The position numbers and the translations under genes were made by a program. Positions 1 through 11,110 of a stretch of 64,000 nucleotides of DNA are shown here, piece by piece. The DNA is from Carnegiea gigantea. Taxonomy: Eukaryota > Streptophyta > Magnoliopsida > Caryophyllales > Cactaceae. The stretch is from contig JAKOGI010001976.1 in the NCBI GenBank assembly GCA_029747015.1, forward strand, positions 62,001 through 126,000, given 5' to 3'. Below the pieces are notes generated by a model. It was not told the DNA's origin and ran no database searches. It saw only the letters and a program-made list of their open reading frames with translations. How positions within the stretch are numbered: position 1 is the stretch's first letter; each line of letters opens with the position of its first letter.

Positions 1-91
1 AAACAAAAGAGAATAATCTCACTAGGTTAGGTGCTGGATGTATCTAAGCTAAGGCCTCCACGCAAACGGGCCAAATGGAGGATCATCCCCT

Positions 92-1011
92 CTAATATAT
101 CTTTAAGACATGACTCACCACATCAAATTCCGTCAATGCACATAGAAGTTTGTCGAATGCCTTGGCATTAGATTCATAACCATGTAAGCGAGAGAGCATT
201 AATATAACAATGAAGAAAGTTAGCGCTCTCCTCATCAAATCAAACACAATAGAAAAATCAAGAAAGAAATCAAAGAAATTATTCCGCATGATTTTTCTAG
301 GCTTATCCACTAGGTACATGTAATTTGGATCAAGAAAGGCATTATACTTTCTAAAGTAACCTAGGGACATAAAATTATCAACTTTCCTACCTAGCGTACT
401 AAACATGTTATCCTCATAGCCCAAATCAACATTACCATTACAAATCATAGGATTATCAATAGGCACATCGATGTAATCCTTGGAGGAAGGAGAAGGTAAT
501 GAACAGATAGGTGAAACATGGGAATGATCATGGAGATTAGGGATGAGCTCATTACAACCAAGGCTGGTAGACTCCTCATGTGTAAACACATCACATGACC
601 CCTCCAAAGGAGTTTTAACTAGATCGTACACCTCATCTAAACTATCTTCCAACTCAAAATATGCATCAATAACATTAAACCTAGCAACAAACCAAAAAGG
701 CTCACCCACCTCGAGCCACGTGCACTGAGCTAAAGGAAAGTATGAGTCATGTAAGTTCAAGATAACATCAGCATTGTCCTAGGGTGATGCAAAGTCAAGT
801 TGAGCATAGCATGTATAATAAGGGCACAGATTAGTATCATGGTCAGAAGACTTACACAAGTCACACCAAAAAAGGGCATAATAAGATTTAGCATAAAATG
901 CACAAGGATCAAAGAATGAATGTCTAGAAACACAACTAACCTTCTCAAATTCAAATGAATCCCAAGCAATTCACTCAAGCAAATACCATTCTTCATCAAT
1001 ATGTTCACCAT
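92..1011 (-). pseudogene. Retroelement accessory ORF with N-terminal CCHC zinc knuckle, broken by stops
   Basis: The longest open stretch is 760 to 92 (222 codons). The same frame continues upstream through one TAG just above 760 into a perfect CX2CX4HX4C knuckle at 865-824 (CDLCKSSDHDTNLC), with another stop further up. The part after the knuckle is acidic and then hydrophobic, with a segment rich in Phe, Leu and Ile near residues 160-195 of the 222-residue ORF. It lies only about 300-560 bases from the primer site, where a gag would start, yet I see no Retrotrans_gag core. I do not recognise the protein. It may be an accessory protein of a large non-autonomous element, or the remnant of an unusual Gag. 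Confidence 0.5.
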
Positions 1012-1300
1012 AAAAACCCCAATATTTTAAAAGAGCACGGGTTTTACTATTTACACCTTCATCAACAGTGTCCAAAATTTCTCATTTACCAATACAATAA
1101 TCACATTGAACAAGAAAAGCATGCAAACACTTAAAATACCTCCAAAATATTCATGCTCAAATTAAGGAAAATGCAGAATGGCCATTGTTTGTTATCTCAA
1201 TTTTTTTTAATTTTCAACCTTTTTTGGTATAGTTTTTTTCCCAAAGAAAAACAAAGTGCTTAATCAAACCTATCAGTAAAAACCCAATATCCAACACTAA

Positions 1301-1317
1301 TCCCCAGCAACAGCACC
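1301..1317 (-). other. Primer binding site, tRNA-Asp type
   Basis: The minus strand reads GGTGCTGTTGCTGGGGA, a few bases inside the LTR end at 1325. It matches the Athila/Tat-type primer site apart from transitions of the kind caused by cytosine deamination. It fixes both the orientation of the element and which LTR is the 5' copy. Confidence 0.6.
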
Positions 1318-1324
1318 TAAAACA

Positions 1325-2575
1325 TGATAGGGTCACAAGTGCACGGTGACGTTGCAGCAAATCAAGATCAATTTCACAGAGAATCGGTCAAGCTCTTAAG
1401 TTATATTTCGTTAATATAAGCTAAGCAAATCAATACTTGATATAGAAATCAAACGAATCAACTATCTCATCTAATGAATAATCATTAGAATTAAGCAAAA
1501 TAAGCAATCACTCTATCTATGCATCAATCAAGTACTTCTTCCTTAATTGGTTGTTTCGAAACTGATAATCAAAATATCACAATCCTCTTTTAAGGTGAAG
1601 TGAAATACCTAAATCTAACCAATTACTATTTCTCAAGGGCTCTGGATTTGTTTAGGATCATAAAACATGCAATCGTCTGATTCATGGTTTCTTAATTGGT
1701 GTGCTCTCTCAAGACTCTACACAATCAATTCAAATCCTACGGTTCAAGTATCGAATTTCATATTTTAGTCCTTCATCCAAAACCCAAAACATGCAAGAAA
1801 GTGATCAAATTCCATGCAGGACAATAAACATCTAGGATCCAATAAAACAATCTAACAATTCCAAAACACTTAAAGAAATTAACACCAAATCAAGAACATA
1901 ACTATTAATTGCATAAAAACAAAATCATAATCAAAATTACAAAACATAAATCCAATGATAATGGGAGAAGAGAAGAGAAGAGAAGAGAAGAGAAGAGAAA
2001 AGACATGCTCAGCCAATTATTAAATCCGTCAATTGCAAACTCGGCATGGAATCCTCGCGAATCTTCACTTCAACTCTCTCTCTTTCTAAAATCCTAATCT
2101 AATTGATAAATGTGAAGAGAGGAAAAATGAAAATGGATGGGATATATTGAAATGATGTTTAAAGCACCCTTTTTATGGTGAAACTCCTGGAAGCCGAATG
2201 GCCACGAGAAATAATGACATTAAAACTGTCTGGAAGTCAAAAAGCCACAAGAAAATTAAAAATCTCAGGGAAATAGGGACACCACGGACCGTAGCCATCA
2301 CCACGCACCATCCGTTGTCAGCACTGGCTCGACATTCTTCTATTCTTTTTTCCTTCCACAGGCATAGTGACTTAGGGGTTTTTTCTTGGAGTCAAAACAC
2401 ACTCATTTAGGGTCAAATTTGGGGTAAAAAGGTCCAAAACCTATAAAATACAGAAAAAAACCATACCCAAGTGTAAAGCGGGAAAAGGAATATAAATTAC
2501 AACATAAAGCACATAATTCTCCCTAAAAAGCGCACAAAATGACGTCAAAATAGTGTGCACTTTAAGCACTTATCA
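1325..2575 (-). repeat. 5' LTR of the Gypsy-like element (1251 bp)
   Basis: The segment is bounded by TG (TGATAGGGTCAC) and CA (GCACTTATCA), and the primer binding site sits directly to its left. On the minus strand it starts TGATAAGTGC. No second copy lies in the window, so the boundaries rest on TG/CA ends and the primer site. A (GAGAA)n tract lies inside. Confidence 0.6.
1966..2003. repeat. (GAGAA)n microsatellite inside the LTR
   Basis: A short purine-rich pentamer tract with about seven near-perfect units. It probably expanded by slippage after insertion. Confidence 0.85.
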
Positions 2576-2598
2576 CACACACACTCTCTGAAAGAAAA

Positions 2599-2900
2599 TG
2601 TTAGAGGGAGTGGATGCAAGGAAGCTTGGAATAATGCTCTTGTATTACACTTGGAAATGCATGATATACAAATGAACCCATTGGTGGGTATATATAAATG
2701 TCCACCTCCTCAACGGAAGGTGGAAATCTATTTGATCCGATAGCTAATATTGTACGTCCAGAATTCTCTATACAAATATCCATGACTCTACACAAGTAAG
2801 CAGTAGTGTAGAACACTCTAGAACCGACTCTAGGGAATTCAGGAAAAATACAGGGCATTCTAGAGCATTCTATGGCATAATGCAAATGATTTACATGGCA
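2599..2900 (-). repeat. Probable solo Copia-type LTR (about 302 bp)
   Basis: The segment runs from TGTTAGAGGG to ATGGCA. On the minus strand it begins TGCCATG, has a TATATATACCC box and ends CTCTAACA, which is a Copia-like LTR layout. No primer site, polypurine tract or partner LTR flanks it. The 5 bp on either side (GAAAA, TCCAA) do not match, so the target duplication has been lost or the boundaries are slightly off. Confidence 0.4.
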
Positions 2901-4273
2901 TCCAAGAACTTATAGCTAAGCTTCTATTGCATACAATATGAGCATCATTAGTAGTCATAAAGCTATGAACTTCAGGCCAAACCAATTTCATTTTTCAATT
3001 GGCTCATATTTAAATTATTAGAACTGATCTTCAAAATATATTATATGTTTATATGAATTTCTTCATTCGTTTATTATTAACCTATATACCGCATCTATGT
3101 GGGAAAAAATTAGTGCGAAGTTAAGAATTTGGATGAGGGGTATCGAATTTAGAACTTGAATGTAATGATGATTCCTTAGTTATCTTTTTAAAATATCTAT
3201 ACATTTTAACCTAGAATTGAAATTAAAGTCACAAATTAAATAAATTTGAAATTAAAAATGGCAAATAAACTCACAAATCAAATAAGCAAAACAATTAACC
3301 TACAAATTGATAAATAACAAATTCAAGTCAATTAAACCATTTAAATTAGTCTTAGTAAAAGGAAAACTTACAAATTTTAAGGACTTACAAATTTAGAGAG
3401 GGGAGAGGCAAACAGTGAAGTTAGATGGAGAGGGTATTCAAACAAAGAGGGTCAGCGTGGGCAACACCGCAGCAAAGGCCGACTACTGCTAAGCCGCCAG
3501 TCGAGATCTCGATGGGCAGTGGCTAGTAGTGAAATCGAAGAAGAGGATGGACAATGGATGGAGAGGTTTAGGATTTCTGGGTTTGGGTGTTCTAGGATAG
3601 ACGCTGGAACAACAAGTTGAGGCAGTCAACTAAGGGAGACCGACTAATAGTTTTGAGTTGCAACAGTAAAAGAAAGTTAAGAGAAATTGAAGCAATGAAA
3701 ATCTATGTATAGGGGCTCAGACCTACGACCTCATAGATGCCCGAGCACTTGCACAATTCAACTGCTACTAAGTGCATTTTAACATAATTATTTGCTACAT
3801 TAAACAAATAAAAACAAATCCGCCATAATTAAACTTCAATTCGAACACCAACTTTAACATTAATGCGTAACAAGACACTACACATTGAAGGAAGCCAAAT
3901 CAAGTAAACATATATGGACATGTGTGGGCTACGAGTTAGAACTACTCACAAACTATCACACTTGTGTAAATTTTCATATGCATCCTAACAAATTTTTAAC
4001 AGGACTATCAATTTGAGTTGTTTCCCTATTTAACAATTAGCATTAGTAATTTTGAGTTACATACTCATTAATTGAAGTACTACTGAGGGGAGAGGTAGCA
4101 GTTACACTTATGAAATAGTTGGAGAACTTAGTTTGGTGTGGGCTCAACAAAAAAATTCGTAACTACTTAAAACCTACAAAACCTACCCCATGTGCATGGA
4201 TATGAGCATTGCAAATGGGAAAAAAAATGGGTGTAGAATGGGTATTGCTAACATAAGTATGGGTATGGGTGTG
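2901..4273. other. No gene recognised; AT-rich intergenic DNA
   Basis: I see no credible coding sequence. The last 100 bases carry repeated ATGGGTAT-type words that also occur to the right of the LTR array (11111-11580). This suggests the array landed in an older dispersed repeat. Confidence 0.5.
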
Positions 4274-5880
4274 TGATGTAACTCCCTAGGGTCTATGTTG
4301 AAACTCAATTCAAGAGCAAAAGCTTAAAACCAAGAGAGAGTACAATCAAGGAAAACTCAACAGAAAGGCATGTTATAAGCTGTTTGTGAATCAGCTAAAA
4401 CGTAAGGAGGGGAACGGATTTAGAATCAAGGAATTCTAAATGGGAAAAGGAAAAGAAAGGATAGATACTAAACTAATCTTTGGATACAGAAATCACCACC
4501 AAAGACTAATCTAGGTAGAACTAAGCTTGTTCAAGGATATAGAAACACCACCAAGAATACAATTAGGGCCTTTAAACTATGATTAAGATACAGAAACACC
4601 ACTAAATCAAGTTTAAGACTACACGTGAACACTACCCTAACCGGCCTAGTTAGAGATAAGCAAGTTTAGTGTTTTAAGAGAAACAAAAGCAATGCTCTTA
4701 AATCTGATTTCAATTGATATTCAAAGCTTGGTTACAAAATGAGCCTTCTAAAGGCCTTAAATAAACATCCTAAGGCAGCTAGGGGGCTTACGAGGTTTCC
4801 TTCTAAGGGAAGAAACCTTTAACTTATCCTAATCTAGCTTTAAACCTTGCTTAGCAAAATCGGTTACAATCAAGCATGATTAAGCTATTCTAATTACATC
4901 TTTATGCATCAGAATAAGCTAGATTACAAAGATTATACTTATCTTAAGTAAGTAAGTAGGCAAGCAAGTAGCTCTCCTTATGTGAGAGAAAAGCAAAAAG
5001 TAGCCTTGTTCCCTTTGTGCTTCACGGCTAGCTAATGAGAGAGTTTCTGCCTTTCTTCACTTGTTTCTCATTAGTTCTTCAATTGTTTACTCCATGATTG
5101 TGTCCAAGATTCCTTTAATTTCCATTTCAAGCTTCTTGGATGAAATTGGATGGATGGAAAGATATCAACCACCAAATGCACCAATTAGGTGCAATCGGGC
5201 AGAATATTGTAGTTTGCAAGCTCTGTTTGGATGCCACCTTTCATATGCTAAACGTGGGCATGATTTGGATTGCTACACATAGTTGGAAAGCTCAGCATGT
5301 CTTCTAACTACTTCAGGTGGAATCACATGTTTTGGTGATCATTTGCCCATCAAAATACCCAGGATACTCACACTGGTCCAAAACCAGGTCCAGCCTACAC
5401 TATTTAACAAAATACCTTGGTTCTCCTAGTCTACTTAATATAAACTAGATTTATTTACATGTTTACGTAGCAAAGACATCGAGGAACCAAAATATATAAA
5501 AATTTCAGACTTAAACTCAAAATAAGTCAAAGGAATATAATACACAGTACTGGCCTCATTTCTATCTCAACTGATAGTTTTGACAGTTTGGATTAAAAGA
5601 CTGATCTGGATGGGTAAATGAAATTCAAATGAGCTGAAACTTATTTTGTTGGAAAGATGACTTCTTGAACTTCAAGTCAAGGTAAAATATTGGACTTAAA
5701 TTCCATGGAAGTTGAAATTATTTGGCTCCCAAAACCAAGCAGCTGCACTGCTTTAAACCTAAAACCTACTATTTTTATATTCCTAGCTAAAATATGGGTT
5801 TTTCCTGGGTTTGGGATGTTAAAACCTGATTACCTTGACTAAACTCTTACTCTAAATTGAGGTTCATGGGTAGATTTCCA
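4274..5880 (-). repeat. LTR A (3' LTR of the left unit)
   Basis: It starts TGATGTAACTCCC and ends GATTTCCA. On the minus strand it directly follows a C/T-to-G/A purine tract in internal 1. It contains three spaced copies of a motif close to GATACAGAAACACCACC (near 4483, 4535 and 4587) in the part nearest the LTR's minus-strand 3' end. Confidence 0.85.
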
Positions 5881-6885
5881 TCATCCTCTCGTTGTTGAGA
5901 AAGATTTGAGCTCAAATCGTTTGGATAATCATCTCCCACTTGTGGTTAGAATTATGGCTAAAATAATACCAGCCATTCGAATAAGTCTCTCTTGACCTTA
6001 GAGACTCTTTTCCATTTATTCCTTATGTTGATTTGAATCTGGTTCAGGTGAACACCTTTGGATGCATCTAGATTCCTTTCCTTAAAGGGCCTAATTTCAG
6101 AACTAGGTACCTTAGGTAACGATTTAGGAAAAGTGAGGAAAAGGCTTAGATGCTCAGGGCTCTTTTGTGGGTGGTTCGAGCTCAATGCAAGCATTTCACC
6201 TAATCTATTTTCGCCTCAACTTCTTCTAGATTGTTTGCCACTTCCTTCTTTGTATCTTCATACTTTTTTCTTATGACCGTTTCTCAACCCTCCTTATTTT
6301 CTTCCTCCCTCACGGCCTCCCATTCAGCCACGGTGATTGTTTCTTAATTTGGGCAGACCAAGGCTATGTGACTAAAGCCTGGGCATTTAGAACACCTTTT
6401 AATGTTCATAAGGACAGGGTTAGGGCCGTTTTGAGGGGCTAGGTTATTTTGTGAAGCTGAATGTTTTTGTGGGGTGGCCAAGATGACGGATTCCTCACAA
6501 ATGCCTTTATCATCTTCATGCTCATTAAACTCAGGAGGTAGGTCGAAGTTAACCTCATTACCTTTGTGACTTTGGTCTACTTCTGGTGAAACCAAGGGCT
6601 GTTTGGATTCCCTTCTTTTTTCAAACCAGGGGGATAGTAGATCAAGTTCTCTTTCTCACCTTCTAAGGTTAAGTGCTTGTTGTTGCATTTCTGAGTCTAT
6701 TTCTTGCATTCTTAGGTCAAATGCTTTAAGTTTATCTTGTAGTTTGGGGATCTTTCTAAGGGACGTAGCTTTCCCGAATGTCATGGAGATTATAGGTGGT
6801 GCCTAGGGAACGGATTTAGATTTGTGTTTTGGGGAGCATGGGGGCGAATACTAGGCCAAGAAGAAACTTGCTTTGATACCAAATA
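5881..6885 (-). pseudogene. Mini-Gag internal region 1: coiled coil plus CCHC knuckle, no Gag core
   Basis: The minus-strand frame opens with ATG at 6784 (MTFGKATSLRK), followed by a charged helical stretch (KLQDKLKAFDLRMQEIDSEM). One TGA interrupts, then the frame continues in phase to an intact CX2CX4HX4C knuckle (CSKCPGFSHIALVC). A TAA follows at the position where unit 2 has CAA. Further on lie AEWEAV and a conserved tail (SNHPQKSPEHLSLFLTF, then KRVSKVKRDLFEW). The same C-terminal landmarks occur in the gag-only element at 27.6-29.1 kb, but the roughly 200-residue Gag core found there is absent here. The region would give a Gag-like protein without a capsid domain; it is now inactive. 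Confidence 0.75.
6867..6881 (-). other. Primer binding site of unit 1 (initiator tRNA-Met type)
   Basis: The minus strand reads TGGTATCAAAGCAAG four bases inside the LTR B boundary. This is one change from the canonical plant TGGTATCAGAGC site. Confidence 0.85.
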
Positions 6886-8491
6886 TGATGCAACTCCCGA
6901 GGGTCTATGCTAAAACTCAATTCAAGAGCAAAAGCTTAAAACCAAGAGAGAGTACAATCAAGAAAAACTGAAGAGAAAGGCACGTTATAAGCTGCTTATG
7001 AATAAGCTAAAACGTAAGGAGGGGAACGGATTAGAACCAAGGGATTCTAAATGGGAAAAGGAAAAGAAAGGATGGATACTAAACTAATCTTTAGATACAG
7101 AAATCACTACCAAAGACTAATCTAGGTAGAACTAAGCTTATTTAAGGATATAGAAACACCACTAAGAATAAGATTAGGACCCTTAAACTATGATTAAGAT
7201 ATGGAAGTACCACTTAATCAATTTTAAGACTGCACTTGAACACCACCCTAACCGGCCTAGTTAGAGATAAGCAAGTTTAGCGTTTTAAGAGAAACAACAG
7301 CAATGCTCTCAACTCTGATTTCAATTGATATTCAAAGCTTGGTTACAAAATAAGCCTTCTAAAGGCCTTAAATAAACATCCTAAGGCAGCTAGGTGGCTT
7401 AGGAGGTTTCCTTCTAAGGGAGGAACCCTTTAACTTATCCTAATCCAGCTTTAAACCTTGCTTAGCAAAACCTGTTGCACTAAGGCATGATTAAATTATG
7501 CTAATTACATCTTTATGCATCAGGATAAGCTAGATTACAAAGATTATAATTATCTTAGGTAAGTAAACAAGCAAGTATGCAGCTCCCCTTATGTCAGAGA
7601 AAAGCAAGAAGCAGCCTTGTTCCCTTTGTGCTTTACGGCTAGCCAATGAGAGAGTTTCTGCCTTTTTTCAGTTGTTTCGCATTGGTTCTTCAATTGGTTG
7701 CTCCATGATTGTGTCCAAGACTCCATTAATTTCAATTTCAAGATGCTTGGATGAAATTGGATGGCTGGAAAGATATCAACCACCAAATGCACCAATTAGG
7801 TGCAACCAGGCAGAATACTGCAGTTTGCAAGCTCTGTTTGGATGCCACCTTTCACATGCAAAACGTGGGCATGATTTGGATTGCCATACATTGTTGGAAA
7901 GCTCAGGATGTTTTCTAACACCTCGAGGTGGAATCACATGTTTGGAGACTATTTGCCTATCAAAATCCCCAGGATGCACAGACTGGTCCAAAACTGGGTC
8001 CATCCTGCACTGTTTTACAAAATGCCTTGGTTCTCCTAGTCTACTCAATATAAACTAGATTTATTTGCATGCTTCAGTAGCTAAGACATTAAGGAACCAA
8101 AATATGTAAAAATTACAGACTTAAACCCAAAATAAGTCAAAGGAATGCAATACAAAAAATTGGACTCATTTCTGTCTCAACTGACAGTTTTGACAATTTG
8201 GATTAAAAGACTGATTTGGATGGGTAAATGAAGTCCAAATGAGCTGAAACTTGTTTTGCTGGAAAGATGACTTCTTGAAATCCAAGCGCAAGGCAAAATA
8301 TTGGACTTAAATCCCATGGAAGTAGAAATTATGTGGTTCCTAAAACCAGGCTACCACACTGCTTTAAACCCAAAACCTACTGTTTTTATATTCCTAGCCA
8401 AAATGTGCGTTTTTCTTGGGTTTGGGATGTTCAAACCTGATTACCTTGACTAACCCCTTAGTCCAAATTGAGGTTCATGAGTAGATCTCCA
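6886..8491 (-). repeat. LTR B, shared by both units
   Basis: It starts TGATGCAACTCCC and ends GATCTCCA. It is the 5' LTR for internal 1 and the 3' LTR for internal 2. A plus-strand open frame at 7591-8058 is antisense to the element and is not treated as a gene. Confidence 0.85.
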
Positions 8492-9505
8492 TCATCCTCC
8501 CCTTATTGCGAAAGGTTTGACCTTAAATCATTTAGGTAATCATCTCCCACTTTTGGTACAATTCTGACTAAAATAATACGAGCCATTCGAATAAGTCTCC
8601 CTTGACCTTAGACACTCTTTTTCATTCATCCCCAACATTGATTTGAATCTGGTTTAGGGGAACACCTTTGGATACATCTAGATTCCTTCCCTTAAAGGTC
8701 CTAATTTCAGAACTAGGTACCTTAGGTAACCGTTTAGGAAAAGTGAGGAAAAGGCTTTGATGCTCATGGCTGTTTTATGGGTGTTCGAGCTTAATGCAAG
8801 CCTTTCTCCTGCATCTGTTCTCACCTCAACTTCTTCTAGACTATTTGCCACTTCCTTCTCTGTATCTTCATCCTCTTTTCTTATAACCTTTTCTCAACCC
8901 TCCTTATTTTCTTCCTCCCTCATGGCCTCCCATTCAGCCAAGGTGATTGTTTCTTGATTTGGGTAAACCAAGGCTATGTGACTAAAGCCTTGACATTTAG
9001 AACATCGTTTAATGTTTATAGGGGCAGGGTTAGGTCTGTTTTGAGGGGCTAGGTTGTTTTGTGGAGCTGAGTATTTTTATGGGGTGTCCAAGGTGACGGA
9101 TTCCTCACAAATACCTTTATCATCTTCATGCTCATTAAACTCAGGAGGTTGGTCAAAGTTAACCTCATTACCTTTGTGACTTTGGTTTACTTCTAGTGAA
9201 ACAAAGGACTGTTTGGATTCCCTTCTTTTTTCAAACCAGGGGGAGAGTAGATCAAGTTCTCTTTCTCGTCCTCTAAGGTCAAGTGCTTATTGATGTATTG
9301 GTCAGTCTATTTCTTGCATTCTGAGGTCAAATGCTTCAAGTTCATCTTGTAGTTTGAGGATCTTTCTAAGGGACATAGCTTTCCCGAATCTCATGGCGAA
9401 AGTGGGCCATTATGGGTGGTGTCTAGGGAATGGATTTGGATTTGTGTTATGGGGAGCATGGCGATGAATACCAGGCCAAGGAAAAACTTGCTCTGATACC
9501 AAATA
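8492..9505 (-). pseudogene. Mini-Gag internal region 2
   Basis: It is the same layout as internal 1. The ATG is at 9394 (MRFGKAMSLRKILKLQDELEAFDLRMQEID), followed by two early stops and then the same frame to the knuckle. Here the last knuckle cysteine is tyrosine (CSKCQGFSHIALVY), but the downstream NQETITLAEWEA is open where internal 1 has a stop. The two copies therefore decayed independently from one core-less ancestor. The purine tract AAGGGGAGGATGA lies next to LTR B on the minus strand. Confidence 0.75.
9487..9501 (-). other. Primer binding site of unit 2 (initiator tRNA-Met type)
   Basis: The minus strand reads TGGTATCAGAGCAAG. It begins with the canonical plant initiator-Met primer site TGGTATCAGAGC and lies four bases inside LTR C. 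Confidence 0.9.
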
Positions 9506-11110
9506 TGATGTAACTCCCAAGGGTCTATGCTAAAACTCAATTCAAGAGCAAAAACTTAAAACCAAGAGAGAGTACAATTAAGGAAAACTCAAGAGAAAGG
9601 CACGTTATAAGCTGCTTGTGAATCAGCTAAAGCATAAGGAGGGGAACGAATTTAGAATCAAGGGATTCTAAATGGAAAAAGGAAAAGAAAGGATAGATAT
9701 TAAACTAATCTTTGAATACAGAAATCACCACCAACGACTAATTTAGGTAGAACTAAGCTTGTTCAAGGATATAGAAACACCACCAAGAACAAGATTAGGG
9801 CCCTTAAACTATGATTAAGATAGAGAAACAACACTTAATCAAGTTTAAGATTACACTTAAACACCACCATAACTAGCCTAATTAGAGATAAGCAAGTCTA
9901 GTGTTTTAAGAGAAATAAGGGCAATGCTCTCAAGTCTAATTTCAATTGATATTCAAAGCTTCGTTACAAAATCAACCTTTTAAAGTCCTTAAATAAACGT
10001 TCTAAGGTAACTAAGGGGCTTAGGAGTTTTCCTTCTAAGGAAGGAAACCTTTGACTCATCCTAATCTGGCTTTAAACCTTGCTAAGCAAAACCGGTTACA
10101 ATCAAGCATGATTAAACTAAGCTAATTACATCTTTATGCATCAGAATAAGCTAGATTACAAAGATTCTAATTGTCCTAAGCAAGTAAGCAAGCAACTATG
10201 CAGCTCTCCTTATGTCAGAGAAAAGCAAAAAGCAACCTTGTTGCCTTCGTGCTATACGACTAGCCAATGAGAGAGTTTCTGCCTTTCTTCACTTGTTTCT
10301 CATTGGTTCATCAGTTATTTGTTCCATGATTTTGCCCAAAACTCCTTTAATTTCCATTTCAATCTACTTGTACAAAATTGGATGGCTAGAAAGATATCAA
10401 TCACCAAATGCACCAATTAGGTGCAATCGAGCAGAATACTACAGTTTGCATACATTGTTTGGACGCCACCTTTCACATGCAAAATATGGGTACGATTTGG
10501 ATTTCCACACATGGTTGGAAAGCTCAGGATGTCTTCTAACTCCTCAAAGTGGGATCACGCATTTTGGAGATCATTTGCCTATCAAAATCCCTAGGATACT
10601 CAGACTGGTCCAAAACTAAGTCCAGCCTGCACTGTTTAACAAAATGCCTTGGTTCTCCTGGTGTACTTAATATAAACTAGATTTATTTACATTTTTACAT
10701 AGCTAAGACATTAAGGAACCAAAATATGTAAAAATTGCAGACTTAAACACAAAATAATTCAAAGGAATACAATGCATAATACCGGACTCATTTCTATCTT
10801 AACTGGTAGTTTTGACTATTTAGATTAAAAGACTAATTTGGATGGTTGAATGAAGTCAAATGAGTTGAAACTTGTTTTGTTAGCAAGATGACTTCTTGAA
10901 CTTCAAACTCAAGGTAAAATATTGGGCTTAAATCCAATGGAAATAGAAATTATTTGGTTCCCAATACTGGGTTGCTGCACTGCTTTAAACCCAAAACCTA
11001 CTGTTTTTATGTTCTTAGCCAAAATATGGGTTTTCTTGGGTTTGGGATGTGAAAACCTGATTACCTTGACTAACCCCTTAGTCAAATTGAGGTTCATGGG
11101 TAGATCTCCA
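9506..11110 (-). repeat. LTR C (5' LTR of the right unit)
   Basis: It starts TGATGTAACTCCC and ends GATCTCCA. The TCAT after it also follows the other two LTRs, so the true end could be three bases further right (TG...CATCA), which would make the flanks GTGTG and TTATG. Confidence 0.85.

Larger units (their letters stand above)
1..1324 (-). mobile_element. Internal 5' region of a Gypsy-like LTR retroelement, running off the left edge
   Basis: This is the start of the internal region of a minus-strand element whose 5' LTR lies at 1325-2575. Next to the LTR, on the minus strand, 1317 to 1301 reads GGTGCTGTTGCTGGGGA. This closely resembles the tRNA-Asp-type primer binding site of Athila/Tat-like Gypsy elements (TGGCGCCGTTGCCGGGGA) with C-to-T changes. 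The leader carries a degraded ORF (92-1011) and no gag core, protease or polymerase inside the window. The rest of the element, including the partner LTR, would lie left of position 1, so autonomy cannot be judged. Confidence 0.65.
4274..11110 (-). mobile_element. Tandem array of a non-autonomous LTR retroelement: three LTRs, two internal regions
   Basis: The order on the plus strand is LTR A (4274-5880), internal 1 (5881-6885), LTR B (6886-8491), internal 2 (8492-9505) and LTR C (9506-11110). The LTRs are 1607, 1606 and 1605 bp and clearly homologous along their length. Each internal region has a primer site next to the LTR on its right and a polypurine tract next to the LTR on its left, so both elements read on the minus strand and share LTR B. 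Such arrays normally arise by unequal recombination between LTRs. No perfect target duplication is visible: the flanks are GTGTG on the left and TCATT or TTATG on the right, depending on the exact LTR end. Confidence 0.85.

Noticed and set aside
7591..8058. 155-codon plus-strand frame in LTR B, with a 135-codon relative in LTR C (10212-10619) and a shorter one in LTR A
   Set aside because: It is antisense to the element, lies inside the LTR, has no recognisable motif, and its start codon is lost in LTR A. The similarity follows from LTR homology.
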